DNA of 58,918 nucleotides. It comes from Paenibacillus sp. MZ04-78.2. GTDB taxonomy: Bacteria > Bacillota > Bacilli > Paenibacillales > NBRC-103111. The position numbers and the translations under genes were made by a program. The stretch covers positions 1 to 58,918 of the forward strand of contig NZ_JANAVJ010000033.1 in the NCBI RefSeq assembly GCF_024213375.1, given 5' to 3'. The notes beneath the pieces were generated by a model. It searched no databases, had not been told where the DNA came from, and saw only the letters and a program-made list of their open reading frames with translations. Every line of letters starts with the position of its first letter. The first letter of the stretch is position 1. Of the stretch, positions 1-8,201 are shown piece by piece.

Positions 1-153
1 TTCCAGCGCTACACAATGCAAGGGTTGCTCGATGAACTGGACGTGATTGAGTGCTACGAACGGCCCGGGCGGGATTTAAAATTCGGAGAGATCACCAGAC
101 GCCAGATTGAACTTTATGAAGCGCTGGAAATCTCAGCGCCTGCCTCGTTATAA
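1..153 (+). CDS. Transposase C-terminus (partial, IS1634/IS4-like)
   Basis: The window opens inside an open frame that ends in TAA at 151-153, giving about 50 residues that begin FQRYTMQGLLDELDVIE and end in EISAPASL. The run GLLDELDVIE, then a Pro-Gly, then FGEITRRQ and a short tail is the ending I associate with IS1634/IS4-type transposases of Firmicutes. The start and catalytic DDE part lie outside the window, so intactness cannot be judged. Terminal repeats could not be identified downstream. Family name is from memory; moderately sure that it is a transposase. Confidence 0.55.
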   Translation, partial: FQRYTMQGLLDELDVIECYERPGRDLKFGEITRRQIELYEALEISAPASL

Positions 154-238
154 TTTGACCGGGGATTTAGGATCCATCTTTCCACGGCATAGGATCAGGC
201 TATTTTTTGTGTACGTTAATCCCGCATGTCGCGGCTAC

Positions 239-955
239 TCAATAACAGTCCCAGGCCATGCGCCATTCGTTCGTTCGCGGGTCCCGGAAAAAGTAGGCAC
301 TGCCGGAGTGGTGTCCCCACATGAGGTTGCCTTTTTCCGTCGAATCGATCTGCAGCACGAACTCGAACGGCTCGTCAACATACGTGCTGGGCTGGATAAA
401 GCAAGGATGTCCTCCGACTTTAAATCCTTCATGCTGAATCAGATCAAGATCGTAGTAACCCTCAATCTCGCCTTCGTCTTCCAGTTGCAGGATCAAATCC
501 CGGATGTCCTCCGGAATGTCTCCCCCATCCCATACGGGATAGTCTTCCACCGGCTCGCCCGGCCGCATCGGAAACGGCTTCAAATGCGAGCCCGTCTTCA
601 TCTGCTCTAACGGCGCCAGCTCTTCCAACGACGCGTAGGTGCGGATCAGCCAGTTCGTTCCGTTCGGGTCTTCGTCCTGCGGATGATTCGGTCCGAAAAA
701 GATCGTGAGAAACGCAACATCCTTGAGCGCCTCGGGCACGCAATCCAGCGCGGATAAGTTCACTTGTCCCAAAGCCCACATCGGCGTTCCGTCCGGATTC
801 GTTGGCCACCTTTCGTCGCGCGCGGCAACCGTTACCTTGCCGAACCAAGGTGTGAGCGGGTCCTCCGGCGGACGAAAGCCGCCGATTTCGAACACGACGG
901 CGGGCCGCATCAGGCTTTTTTTAATTTTTTCAATAGACTCCACGGTTTCGTTCAT
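239..955 (-). CDS. DUF1963 / YwqG-family protein
   Basis: A soluble protein of about 238 residues with the features of the DUF1963 (YwqG) family: a proline-rich early segment (RPAVVFEIGGFRPPEDPLTP), a central WALGQVNLS stretch and a C-terminal cluster GHPCFIQ, LLQID-like and GSAYFF. The function of the family is unknown. The frame is open to 1153, but the ATG at 955 has a GGGGGA ribosome site 10 bases upstream while the ATG at 982 and the outermost one do not, so I start here. It is followed upstream by a MarR regulator on the same strand with 230 bases between, so co-transcription is possible but not shown. Confidence 0.75.
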   Translation of the reverse strand: MNETVESIEKIKKSLMRPAVVFEIGGFRPPEDPLTPWFGKVTVAARDERWPTNPDGTPMWALGQVNLSALDCVPEALKDVAFLTIFFGPNHPQDEDPNGTNWLIRTYASLEELAPLEQMKTGSHLKPFPMRPGEPVEDYPVWDGGDIPEDIRDLILQLEDEGEIEGYYDLDLIQHEGFKVGGHPCFIQPSTYVDEPFEFVLQIDSTEKGNLMWGHHSGSAYFFRDPRTNEWRMAWDCY

Positions 956-1182
956 CTCCCAATCCCCCGTTACCTTTTTCATTTCGCAAACGATATTCAC
1001 GATGAGTGGGACAGGCTGCTTCCCTGCACCAAAGCCGCTCCCCGCCAATGAAAACAATGCTTCGTTAACCGTACCGCAGCACGCATCGTTGCCATAGAGC
1101 ACGATCACCGAAGGCCCCTCTTCCGAGCGACATTGTGCGCCCCAAACCGCCACGACATGCTTGCTACGATGCTCCCCTTCCG

Positions 1183-1653
1183 TTACCCGTCCTTGCGGGA
1201 ACGCCCGCTCTCCAAGCCGCGGTTGTAATCACTTAAATATTGGCTTAAACGAGCAACCCGCTCGCTAAAATGGTCCAGCTCCTCCGGAGGCACCTGCGCA
1301 AAAATAACATCCGCGTGCTCGGAAAACTGCTGCCTCCAGCGAAGCAGTTGCTCCTTCCCCTGCTCCGTCAACCGGACATTCATGATGCGCCGGTCCTCTT
1401 CGGAGCGCATCCGTTCCACCCATTGCTTTTCTTCCAATTTGTCAACGAGATTGGAGGCTGCGCCGATGGTGATGCCCAGAACCTCGGCAGTATCGTTAAT
1501 TTTCATCGATTCCTTATGCTCCAGCTTGAAGATCAGAGCCACCGCGGACGGCGGAACCTCCACCACCGAGCTGAGCAGACATAGCGTCTGGTTCAGCCTG
1601 CGGTTCATATCCAGAAGGCTGTGCCACAACGTATTCATTGAATTCGAAGGCAT
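1183..1653 (-). CDS. MarR-family transcriptional regulator
   Basis: A 156-residue winged-helix regulator. A helical N-terminus (LLDMNRRLNQTLCLL) leads into the HTH (MKINDTAEVLGITIGAASNLVDKLEEKQWVERM) and the wing signature SEEDRRIMNVRLTEQG, where the acidic-x-Arg pattern is the MarR hallmark. Start ATG at 1653 follows an AAGGTGG ribosome site. It is divergent from the MFS exporter at 1842, and a perfect palindrome lies between them over the exporter start region. The usual MarR arrangement, repression of a neighbouring efflux pump relieved by a ligand, is the natural inference; the ligand is not evident. Confidence 0.92.
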   Translation of the reverse strand: MPSNSMNTLWHSLLDMNRRLNQTLCLLSSVVEVPPSAVALIFKLEHKESMKINDTAEVLGITIGAASNLVDKLEEKQWVERMRSEEDRRIMNVRLTEQGKEQLLRWRQQFSEHADVIFAQVPPEELDHFSERVARLSQYLSDYNRGLESGRSRKDG

Positions 1654-1731
1654 AAGCGACCCACCTTAACATCGTTCTCTTTCCATACTACACTATACCT
1701 GAAGCAAAAGAAAAATTTAACATGAACCCCG

Positions 1732-1761
1732 TTGACAACATCCGGGACTGTGATATATATT
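1732..1761 (+). promoter_or_regulatory. Sigma-A promoter of the MFS exporter
   Basis: TTGACA at 1732-1737 is followed after 18 bases by TATATT at 1756-1761 (or TATATA at 1754 with a 16-base gap). It lies upstream of the exporter start and just before the operator palindrome. Confidence 0.7.
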
Positions 1762-1769
1762 TTAGCACA

Positions 1770-1792
1770 AATACTATTTTCAAAATAGTATT
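1770..1792. promoter_or_regulatory. MarR operator candidate (perfect palindrome)
   Basis: Two perfect 11-base arms (AATACTATTTT and AAAATAGTATT) separated by a single C. The site begins 8 bases after the -10 hexamer, so a bound dimer would cover the transcription start of the exporter. AT-rich palindromes of this length are typical for MarR dimers; the assignment to the neighbouring regulator is inferred from position. Confidence 0.75.
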
Positions 1793-1841
1793 ATTCGAAA
1801 AGTATTCAGTTCCATTTTCTATAAGGAGGCTGCCATTTGTT

Positions 1842-3221
1842 ATGAAGCCTGAAGCAGCAAGCCCGTCGTTTCGGGAATCGTTAATTATTCCTCTGTGGGG
1901 TCTCACCGTCCTGCTGGTCGTCATGAACACCACCATGTTCAACGTCGCGCTGCCGACCGTAGCCCATGATTTGGGACTGACCACGACAGCCGCTTCATGG
2001 ATCGTCACCGGCTACTCGATCCTGTTCGCCATTTCTTCCATCACATACAGCCGCTTGACCGACTTCGTCCCAATTCGGACGCTGCTGTTGATCGGCCTTG
2101 TGCTGCTCGGCATCGCCTCCGTCATCGGCCTTCTGTCGCATGATTTCTACGGCGTGCTGGCCGCCCGTTTGGTGCAGGCGATCGGAGCAGCGTCCGCGCC
2201 GGGGCTCGGGGTCGTCCTCGTTACCCGGTATATTCCGCTGGAGCGCAGGGGCAAATCGATGTCCGTCATTATTTCCGCGGCGTCGCTCGGCTTCGGCCTC
2301 GGCCCGATCGTCGGGGGCGCGATGACGCAATATTTCAGTTGGAACTCGCTATTCGTCGTGACGGCTTTGGCACTGCTGACGATCCCCATATTTTACCGCA
2401 ATCTGCCCGAGCAGCCGTATACCCGCATTCAATTCGACGGATGGGGCGCTCTCTTCATCGGCGTCGGCGTCACCGGGCTGCTGCTCTTTCTGACGCTGCA
2501 TCCTTGGTGGGCTCTGGCGCTCGGCGTGTTGTCCCTGGTCGCCTTTTGGTTCCGTATTCACCGGGTCGACCAGCCTTTCCTGCAGCCCTCGCTGCTGCGC
2601 AATCGGGCGTACATGAACCTGACGGTGATGGGATTCGTGGCTTACGTGCTTCATTTTGCCACGCTGTTTCTTATGCCTCTCGTGATCATTCGTCTGTACG
2701 GGCAGAGCTCCGCCGTCACCGGATTTCTCATTTTCCCCGGGGCGATTCTGACCGCGCTGCTCTCCCCCCGGATCGGCCGTTGGATCGACCGGCTGGGCAA
2801 CACTCCGGTCATCTTGGCCGGACATGCGACCCTGCTTGCCGCTACTTTCGTGTTTGCGCTGCTCTCCACGCAATACTTGTACGCCATCACCGCAGCGTAC
2901 ATGCTGATGAGCGTGTCGGTGTCCGCCATCGGATCGAGCGTATCGAACGAAATGTCGCGCATTCTGGCGAAGCATGAAATCGGCGGCGGGATGGGCATGG
3001 CGCAGCTGACGCAGTTTTTCGGCGGCGCGCTCGGCGTGGCGCTCACCGGCGTTTCGCTTGTCTGGCAAGCGTCCGCACCGCTGCAAGCGGCATACCGGAA
3101 CATCTTCTGGGTCATGGCTGCGGTCGCTGCCGTTTCCCTGCTCGTCTCCGTCAGCTACGTCCGCGCAACCCGTAAAACAGCTCCGCTGTCTGCTGCCGAA
3201 GAAGCCGCGAACGCCGGATGA
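1842..3221 (+). CDS. MFS drug-efflux transporter (DHA2/TetA(L)-like)
   Basis: A 459-residue multi-pass membrane protein of the major facilitator superfamily. It has a cytoplasmic N-terminus, the segment MFNVALPTVAHDLGLT typical of proton-coupled drug antiporters, TM-rich blocks throughout, and a motif-A-like loop (RLTDFVPIR) and motif-C-like stretch (LGFGLGPIVGG). Length and arrangement fit 14-TM DHA2 exporters such as Tet(L)/QacA relatives. Start chosen at ATG 1842 because AAGGAGG sits 8-10 bases upstream; an in-frame ATG at 1722 precedes the promoter. Likely controlled by the divergent MarR. The substrate cannot be read from the sequence. Confidence 0.9.
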   Translation: MKPEAASPSFRESLIIPLWGLTVLLVVMNTTMFNVALPTVAHDLGLTTTAASWIVTGYSILFAISSITYSRLTDFVPIRTLLLIGLVLLGIASVIGLLSHDFYGVLAARLVQAIGAASAPGLGVVLVTRYIPLERRGKSMSVIISAASLGFGLGPIVGGAMTQYFSWNSLFVVTALALLTIPIFYRNLPEQPYTRIQFDGWGALFIGVGVTGLLLFLTLHPWWALALGVLSLVAFWFRIHRVDQPFLQPSLLRNRAYMNLTVMGFVAYVLHFATLFLMPLVIIRLYGQSSAVTGFLIFPGAILTALLSPRIGRWIDRLGNTPVILAGHATLLAATFVFALLSTQYLYAITAAYMLMSVSVSAIGSSVSNEMSRILAKHEIGGGMGMAQLTQFFGGALGVALTGVSLVWQASAPLQAAYRNIFWVMAAVAAVSLLVSVSYVRATRKTAPLSAAEEAANAG

Positions 3222-3251
3222 AGCCGTATCCCAGTCGAAAATGTTTATTCG

Positions 3252-3288
3252 AAGCCCGGATTTCCTTACCACAGGAAGCGGGCTTTTT
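3252..3288 (+). terminator. Rho-independent terminator after MFS gene
   Basis: Stem AGCCCG/CGGGCT with inner TTCCT/AGGAA and a T5 tail, 30 bases after the stop codon. Confidence 0.8.
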
Positions 3289-3370
3289 CAATTCAGCGAA
3301 AGTCCCGGTATCCCTAAAAAAAATTTTAAAAGCTGATTCGGCAGGATTTGTGTCGCATTATGTCGAACTA

Positions 3371-3398
3371 TTGAACTGCTCATCTAATGGCATATTAT
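3371..3398 (+). promoter_or_regulatory. Candidate sigma-A promoter of motAB
   Basis: TTGAAC, 16 bases, TATTAT, ending 33 bases before the motA start. I saw no convincing sigma-D (flagellar) promoter, which is slightly unusual for stator genes. Confidence 0.45.
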
Positions 3399-3431
3399 GC
3401 CTGAATACAAGAAGCGGAAGGTGTTCCTCAC

Positions 3432-4223
3432 GTGGAAAAATCAACTATCATCGGCATTATTCTCGCAATGATCGCAGTAGGGGTGGGCATGGTTTTAAAA
3501 GGGGCAAGCCTGGCTGCACTCGTCAATCCGGCGGCCATCCTCATCATTTTCGTCGGAACGGCGGCAGCGCTCTTTATCGGGTTTTCCATGGAAGAGCTTA
3601 AATTGTTTCCGAAGTTAATGAAAATTGTGTTCACCGAGCAAAAGACGATTTCGAAAATGGAACTCATCGACATGTTCACGGACTGGGTAGCGATTACCCG
3701 CCGCGAAGGCTTGCTGGCTATGGAGAGCAAGGTCGAGGAAATCCCCGATCCGTTCCTGCGCAACGGGATGCGCATGATCATCGACGGGAACGATCAGGAA
3801 TTCGTTCACGACGTATTAATGGAAGATATACACACGATGCAGGAGCGGCATCGGACGGGGGCGCAAATTTTCACGCAAGCCGGTACCTACGCACCGACCC
3901 TCGGCGTTCTCGGGGCGGTTGTCGGTTTGATCGCGGCACTCAGCAACTTGAGCGAAATCGAGGCGCTCGGCCATTTGATTTCCGCCGCATTCGTCGCTAC
4001 GCTGCTCGGCATCTTTTCGGGATATGTGTTATGGCACCCCATCGCGAATAAGCTGAAGCAAAAGTCGAAGAAAGAAGTGGAATTGCGTCTGATGATGGTG
4101 GAAGGACTGCTATCCATTCAGACCGGCATTTCCGCAACCGCCGTCCAACAGAAGCTTATGGTCTTCATTCCGACGTCCCAGCGGGAAAAAAATAACGACA
4201 ATGCGGTGAAAGCGGATGAGTAA
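3432..4223 (+). CDS. motA: Flagellar stator protein MotA
   Basis: A 263-residue inner-membrane stator subunit. Four membrane segments are seen: about residues 4-24 and 30-50, then, after a cytoplasmic loop of about 90 residues, 150-170 and 180-200. The third segment carries the conserved proline motif (APTLGVLGAVVGLI). The cytoplasmic loop is charged (EEIPDPFLRNGMRMIIDG), as expected for rotor contact. The start is GTG at 3432 with GGAAGG upstream. It overlaps motB by 8 bases, so translation is coupled. Together with MotB it forms the proton-driven stator around the flagellar motor. Confidence 0.95.
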   Translation: MEKSTIIGIILAMIAVGVGMVLKGASLAALVNPAAILIIFVGTAAALFIGFSMEELKLFPKLMKIVFTEQKTISKMELIDMFTDWVAITRREGLLAMESKVEEIPDPFLRNGMRMIIDGNDQEFVHDVLMEDIHTMQERHRTGAQIFTQAGTYAPTLGVLGAVVGLIAALSNLSEIEALGHLISAAFVATLLGIFSGYVLWHPIANKLKQKSKKEVELRLMMVEGLLSIQTGISATAVQQKLMVFIPTSQREKNNDNAVKADE

Positions 4224-5049
4224 AAAACGACAAGAGCATCACGAAGAACACGTTGACGAATCGTGGCTGATCCCGTACGCCGACCTGCTGACGCTGCTGC
4301 TTGCGCTGTTCATCATTTTGTTCGCCGCCAGCCAGACCGACCAGAAGAAATACAAGACCATCATGCAGTCGTTCAACTCTGCCTTTACCGGCGGCGTAGG
4401 GCAATTCAACTTCTCGAACCTTATTCCGCTTTCGACGGAACCGAACATCGATCAGAAGAAGTTCGACCAGCCGACCAATCCGGCGACGCCGAACGCTTCG
4501 GGACAGCAGCAAAAGCAGCAGGATCAGCTTAGCAGCCAAATGGCGAAGGAGCAGGTTGACCTCCAGCATCTTAAAGAAAAATTGGACCACTACATCGCCG
4601 AAAACAAGTTGTCCACCCAACTGGAAACGAAGCTGACCGAAGATCTCCTGATGCTTACGATTCGTGACAACGCCTTGTTCTCGTCCGGCTCGGCCACGGT
4701 CAAGCCGGAGGCGAAGCAGCTTGCGGGCACGATCTCCGAGATGCTCGCCCAATATCCGAATTATCGGATCGAGGTCGCCGGCCATACGGATAACGTGCCG
4801 ATTCGAACGGCCGCCTTCGAAACCAACTGGGATTTAAGCGCCAAGCGGGCTTTAAATTTCATGAAAATTTTGCTCGAAAACGATAAAATCGGTCCGGAGC
4901 GCTTCCGCTCCATCGGATACGGCGAGTACCATCCGATCGATACGAACGATTCCGAAGCGGGCCGTGCGAAAAACCGCCGCGTCGAGGTCAGCATCCTGCG
5001 CAGCGTGAAACCGCCGCAAATGATTGACGCCGCTGCGAAGCAGCCGTAG
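4216..5049 (+). CDS. motB: Flagellar stator protein MotB
   Basis: A 277-residue stator subunit with a short cytoplasmic N-terminus, one membrane helix (YADLLTLLLALFIILFA) carrying the proton-binding Asp at about residue 23, a Gln/Lys-rich linker, and a C-terminal OmpA-like peptidoglycan-binding domain (FSSGSATVKPEAK, VAGHTDNVPI, LSAKRALN, GRAKNRRVEV). The ATG overlaps the end of motA by 8 bases. A strong terminator closes the two-gene operon. The choice of H+ over Na+ is suggested by MotB-like rather than PomB-like features but is not proven. Confidence 0.95.
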   Translation: MSKKRQEHHEEHVDESWLIPYADLLTLLLALFIILFAASQTDQKKYKTIMQSFNSAFTGGVGQFNFSNLIPLSTEPNIDQKKFDQPTNPATPNASGQQQKQQDQLSSQMAKEQVDLQHLKEKLDHYIAENKLSTQLETKLTEDLLMLTIRDNALFSSGSATVKPEAKQLAGTISEMLAQYPNYRIEVAGHTDNVPIRTAAFETNWDLSAKRALNFMKILLENDKIGPERFRSIGYGEYHPIDTNDSEAGRAKNRRVEVSILRSVKPPQMIDAAAKQP

Positions 5050-5080
5050 CCGCTGTCGGCCGCAACCCTGTTGAAAAGAG

Positions 5081-5125
5081 AAGAGCCCAACCCGCACGCT
5101 GTAGGCGTACGGGTTGGGCTCTTTG
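5081..5125 (+). terminator. Terminator of motAB
   Basis: Long perfect stem (AAGAGCCCAACCCG with its complement) and CTTTGCGTTTT tail, 32 bases after motB. The A-rich left side makes it usable for leftward transcripts as well. Confidence 0.85.
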
Positions 5126-5179
5126 CGTTTTCGGATTTGTACGATCCGTGAAACCGGTATTTGTCATCGCTTTGTCCCT

Positions 5180-5428
5180 CTATTTAACGATTGAATGGTA
5201 GGACAGTGTCTTTTCCAGCCTCAAATGCAGTAATTCCGTTTGCAGTTCCATGGTCATTCGATGAAGATTTGAAACAATGTCTTCAACCACAAATTTATGT
5301 AATGGTTTTATTTGATCGCTCGTCATGTTTAAGACAGCCATTGTACAAGCTTCGTATGTTTGAATTTGCTGCAGCAGTTCTCGTTCTTCGGCATCCAATC
5401 TGTTCATGAGGGTAGCTTTCATATTCAT
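5180..5428 (-). CDS. Small helical hypothetical protein
   Basis: About 82 residues, predicted almost wholly helical (RLDAEERELLQQIQTYEAC, then LHRMTMELQTELLHLRLEKTL). Not recognised. An AGGGGGG ribosome site decides for the ATG at 5428 over the in-frame ATG at 5443 that overlaps the upstream stop. Second gene of a two-gene leftward unit driven by a promoter embedded in an inverted repeat. The position next to an XRE regulator and a decayed ParB suggests cargo of a former mobile element; no function is assigned. Confidence 0.5.
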   Translation of the reverse strand: MNMKATLMNRLDAEERELLQQIQTYEACTMAVLNMTSDQIKPLHKFVVEDIVSNLHRMTMELQTELLHLRLEKTLSYHSIVK

Positions 5429-5439
5429 TTCTTCCCCCC

Positions 5440-5634
5440 TCATAAGATCACCTGGTGCTTGCCGATAACTTCAACGTCAGCATATTGGTACATCCCACCA
5501 TAAAAACTGCGACGTTTCATTTTTATTCTGGTGAGCACCTTGCTTTTCTCCTGACAATTCGCTTCGGTTTCTTCGCATTGATACGATAAAACGTAACCAT
5601 CCTTTGAAACTCGAACATAACCGATTACATTCAT
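5440..5634 (-). CDS. Small hypothetical protein
   Basis: 64 residues with a good GGAGGGAA ribosome site before ATG 5634. The first residues (MNVIGYVRVSKDG) resemble the start of serine recombinases, but the remainder (YQCEETEANCQEKSK, KRRSFYGGMYQYADVEV) has none of the recombinase motifs, so I do not call it one. Its stop region is next to the following small gene, with which it forms one unit. Confidence 0.45.
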   Translation of the reverse strand: MNVIGYVRVSKDGYVLSYQCEETEANCQEKSKVLTRIKMKRRSFYGGMYQYADVEVIGKHQVIL

Positions 5635-5669
5635 TGAAAGTTCCCTCCGCCACAGAAATTTAGATTATC

Positions 5670-5723
5670 GTCACTCTTAAGAGGTTCTTTTTTTATTATA
5701 TACCCTTTAAGAGTGACAATCAA
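5670..5723 (-). promoter_or_regulatory. Leftward promoter with inverted-repeat operator
   Basis: On the minus strand TTGATT (5723-5718), 17 bases, TATAAT (5700-5695). Inverted repeats GTCACTCTTAA (5670-5680) and TTAAGAGTGAC (5707-5717) are perfect 11-base arms: one fills the -35/-10 spacer, the other lies just past the expected start. The divergent XRE gene at 5792 is the obvious candidate repressor. Confidence 0.7.
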
Positions 5724-5791
5724 TGAAATATTTCCTGTAACATGGTATAATTCAAGAAAAGATTGAACGTATCGAACGGGAGAATTGTTTT

Positions 5792-6010
5792 ATGAAAATC
5801 AAAATTCGATTAAGAGAAATATTAGCTGAACGAGGCATGTCACAAAGACAACTTGCACGTCAAATGGATTTACGGCCAAGTACAATAAATCATCTCTGTT
5901 CAGATAATGTTGATAGAGTCTATATCCGGACCCTCGAAAATATATGTGAAGCCTTGAACATTAGTATTCATGAATTAATTGATGATGAACAGGAATCATC
6001 TAATTCATAA
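5792..6010 (+). CDS. XRE-family HTH regulator (small)
   Basis: 72 residues consisting of little more than one Cro/C1-type helix-turn-helix: LREILAERGMSQRQLARQMDLRPSTINHL, then a helix with ENICEALNISIHELI. An extended -10-like TATAAT is at 5746-5751. It is divergent from the two small genes and next to the paired 11-base repeats, so it probably controls that unit. Such compact XRE proteins are frequent in integrative elements. Confidence 0.85.
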   Translation: MKIKIRLREILAERGMSQRQLARQMDLRPSTINHLCSDNVDRVYIRTLENICEALNISIHELIDDEQESSNS

Positions 6011-6049
6011 CCTTTCCTTGTGCTCCAACTTCACATATGCCCTATTAGA

Positions 6050-6854
6050 TCAGTAAATCTTAGAGGTTTTTTCTTCTTTCAAAATCGCAGCGATCACATC
6101 CGTGTTCAGATTGCCCGAATTGCTAAGCTTTTTCATGCGTTGCGCCTGAGAAAACGAAGGTGTGCATTCCTCGGCTTGCATCTTTTCCAGCAGAGCCTAC
6201 TGTTCGTTCTCGGGCAAGTAAGAGATTTCAACGGCAGGGCTGAAGGCAATCCGTTTCTGATCGACCATTTCGAGAATGGCTAGAACGAGTTCAGTAAGGC
6301 AGATATACCGATGAATCTGATTCCGGCTTTCTCCGACCTGATCGGCCAGAAGCTGATCGGAACGTTTTTGTGTCCCAAGTTGGGACATATTTTCTTTGCC
6401 CGGTCTTCCAGCCTGCCGTTTCATCGCCTCCAGCTTCATTTTGTAGGCGAATGCCTTTTCACTCGGCGATACATATTCCCGCTGTAGATTGCTGTCCACC
6501 ATAATAATGGTAGCCTGGTCGTGATCCAGTTCACGCACAAGGCAAGGAATCGACTCTCTTCCGGCCAATTCACTTGCCTTTTTCCGCCGATGTCCGGCCA
6601 CCATTTCGTAACCGCCGTCCGCTTTGAGACGCACCAGGCACCAGCACCCCGTACTGTTTGACGCTCTCGGCCATCCCCAGCATGGCTTCATCCGTCCTCA
6701 CCTTGAACGGATGCTCCCGAAAATCACTGATCTCCGCAAGCGGAAGCTCCAGCACCTTTTCCCGCGCTGACTCCTGTCTGCTTTCTTCCGTGACAAACAA
6801 ATCATCGACACGAGTCAGCTTGATGCCGGCGCGCCGCTGTTCCTTTTCTGCCAC
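6050..6854 (-). pseudogene. ParB/RepB/Spo0J-like partition protein, broken
   Basis: GTG at 6854 with AGGAGGTG upstream starts a ParB-like frame (LPLAEISDFREHPFKVR, then SVKQYGVLVPG). Near 6645 the frame shifts and homology continues in another frame (GYEMVAGHRRKKASELAGR, the ParB box II region, and NLQREYVSPSEKAFAYK). A TAG at 6197-6199 then interrupts LPENEQ; past it the same frame still reads LLEKMQAEECTPSFSQAQR to a TGA at 6050-6052. Two independent lesions make it a pseudogene. This ParB type accompanies integrative and transposon-like elements of Firmicutes rather than the chromosomal spo0J locus. Confidence 0.8.
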
Positions 6855-7439
6855 TTTTCCACACCTCCTGGACTTCATTTGCATGATTCGTAGCGCTTGC
6901 TTCATCTGGCGGACAGCGGTTGACTGCCCTCATAGGCGCAAGCCGCGCCTCCCCCAGGATCGCTGCGGGCCGCCCCCATTGCGACAAGCTATGGCTGAAC
7001 GGAAGTAGCATGTCCTCCATGCAGGTCATCGCCGAAAATGGAACCACCATTTCGCTATGCATCACGGAATCGCTCTCATATTGCCCTACGTTTTGAACGG
7101 ACGGCAGGGACAATATGGTCATGGCGTCTTAAGGCTGCATGGGGGATGTACCGGATAAACTTGTATTTTGTTTTCAAGGAACAGAGCGGAGGAAGAATTC
7201 CCTCTACTATCCGTTTCATTTTTCGGGCAAAATCGGGGAGCACAGAGAAAAAAAACTGAAGATGGGAAATGGGGGGGCTGATGACCTATTACTTCGTTGA
7301 GCAACTGCTTTTTTGGGAAAATCTATGAGGAAATCAATAGGAGGTTGGCTTTTAAATTGAACAATGAGTAAGTCTCCTTCATAGACTGCCGACTGGCTCC
7401 AGTCTTGAGGAAATCAACTTGATCTTGACTGTTCCATCC
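6855..7439. other. Gene-poor stretch upstream of the ParB remnant
   Basis: Short open frames on both strands lack ribosome sites and recognisable motifs. No ParA partner (no Walker A KGGVGKT) is visible. I regard it as decayed element DNA. Confidence 0.4.
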
Positions 7440-7780
7440 ATGAGCAACCCATTCTCCGCGATTTGATCAGTGTCAACAAGGATGTGTTCCCGACAGCCAA
7501 ACATTTGTGTTCTCCTGGGCTCGACTCGCACCTTCCAATGATAGTAGCGCTGGCAAGAAAAAGTCAGTCAGGATTTCGAGATCTGGTATCTACATCAAGC
7601 CGCTTTTAGTACAGTGTGCAACCGCTGTCGTCAAAAGCGAAAAGTATCCCCAAATCCGAAACCGCTACTTGTAATTGCCATTACGTGAATGCAGTTCAAA
7701 GTCATCTACCACATCTTTAAAAAACAAAGTGCCCTATAAGCCTGATTCGTACAAGGAATCAGATTTTCGACCAGTAACCC
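7440..7780 (+). pseudogene. IS110-family transposase remnant
   Basis: In broken frames the translation contains VFPTAKHLCS, then WARLAPSNDSSAGKKKS, VRISRSGIYIKPLLVQC and VVKSEKYPQIRNRYL, and further on IYHIFKKQ. These are the C-terminal transposase_20 blocks (SWAGL, AGKKKSVRISR, YIKPLLVQ, IRNRYL) of IS110-type transposases. The reading frame changes within the first block and stops occur after RNRYL, so the gene is dead, and no N-terminal DEDD part was found. Confidence 0.75.
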
Positions 7781-8130
7781 GTTAAATCACGCTTGAACTG
7801 ACAATTAAATTGGCTCAAGCTCAGGTTTACCGGATTATGGCGGTTGCGACCTGATTTTACTCGCTACTTAAATGAAGTACAGTATTTCCTGATTTGTTCG
7901 TCTTATGAACGGCTTATTTGGCATACTCATTTTTCTTACCACGTGCGTTGACCAAGGATTTCAGACTTCTCACCTCTACCTCCATGGTAGATGCCGCCTG
8001 TTACACTTTCAACGTGTGGAGGCTATCCGCCAAAAAAGCGAGATTAGATCCGTCACATAAATACAAAATACAGTAAAATTCATAAGTTGTTTTTGAGAAT
8101 ATTGATGGCTCTTTTATTATACCCAGAACG
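7781..8130. other. Gene-free stretch before the restriction operon
   Basis: About 350 bases with multiple stops in all frames. Base composition falls toward the AT-rich restriction island, and I see no gene or convincing integration site. Confidence 0.35.
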
Positions 8131-8139
8131 TCATTTTGA

Positions 8140-8168
8140 TTGACGAAATATGGGGAATATAATAATAT
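8140..8168 (+). promoter_or_regulatory. Promoter of the type I RM operon
   Basis: TTGACG (8140-8145), 17 bases, TAATAT (8163-8168), 33 bases before the first start codon. All five downstream genes are closely spaced or overlapping, so this may drive the entire operon. Confidence 0.65.
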
Positions 8169-8201
8169 GTAAGCTAACTAACTTATATTGAGGTGATAAT
8201 A

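Noticed and set aside
956..1153. N-terminal extension of the DUF1963 protein
   Set aside because: No ribosome site at the outer ATGs and no family similarity before the ATG at 955.
5440..5634. Serine-recombinase-like start (GYVRVS) in a small gene
   Set aside because: Only the first ten residues match; no catalytic Arg motifs or resolvase core follow in 64 residues.
6802..7122. ParA partner upstream of the ParB remnant
   Set aside because: No Walker motif or ParA-like segment in any frame.
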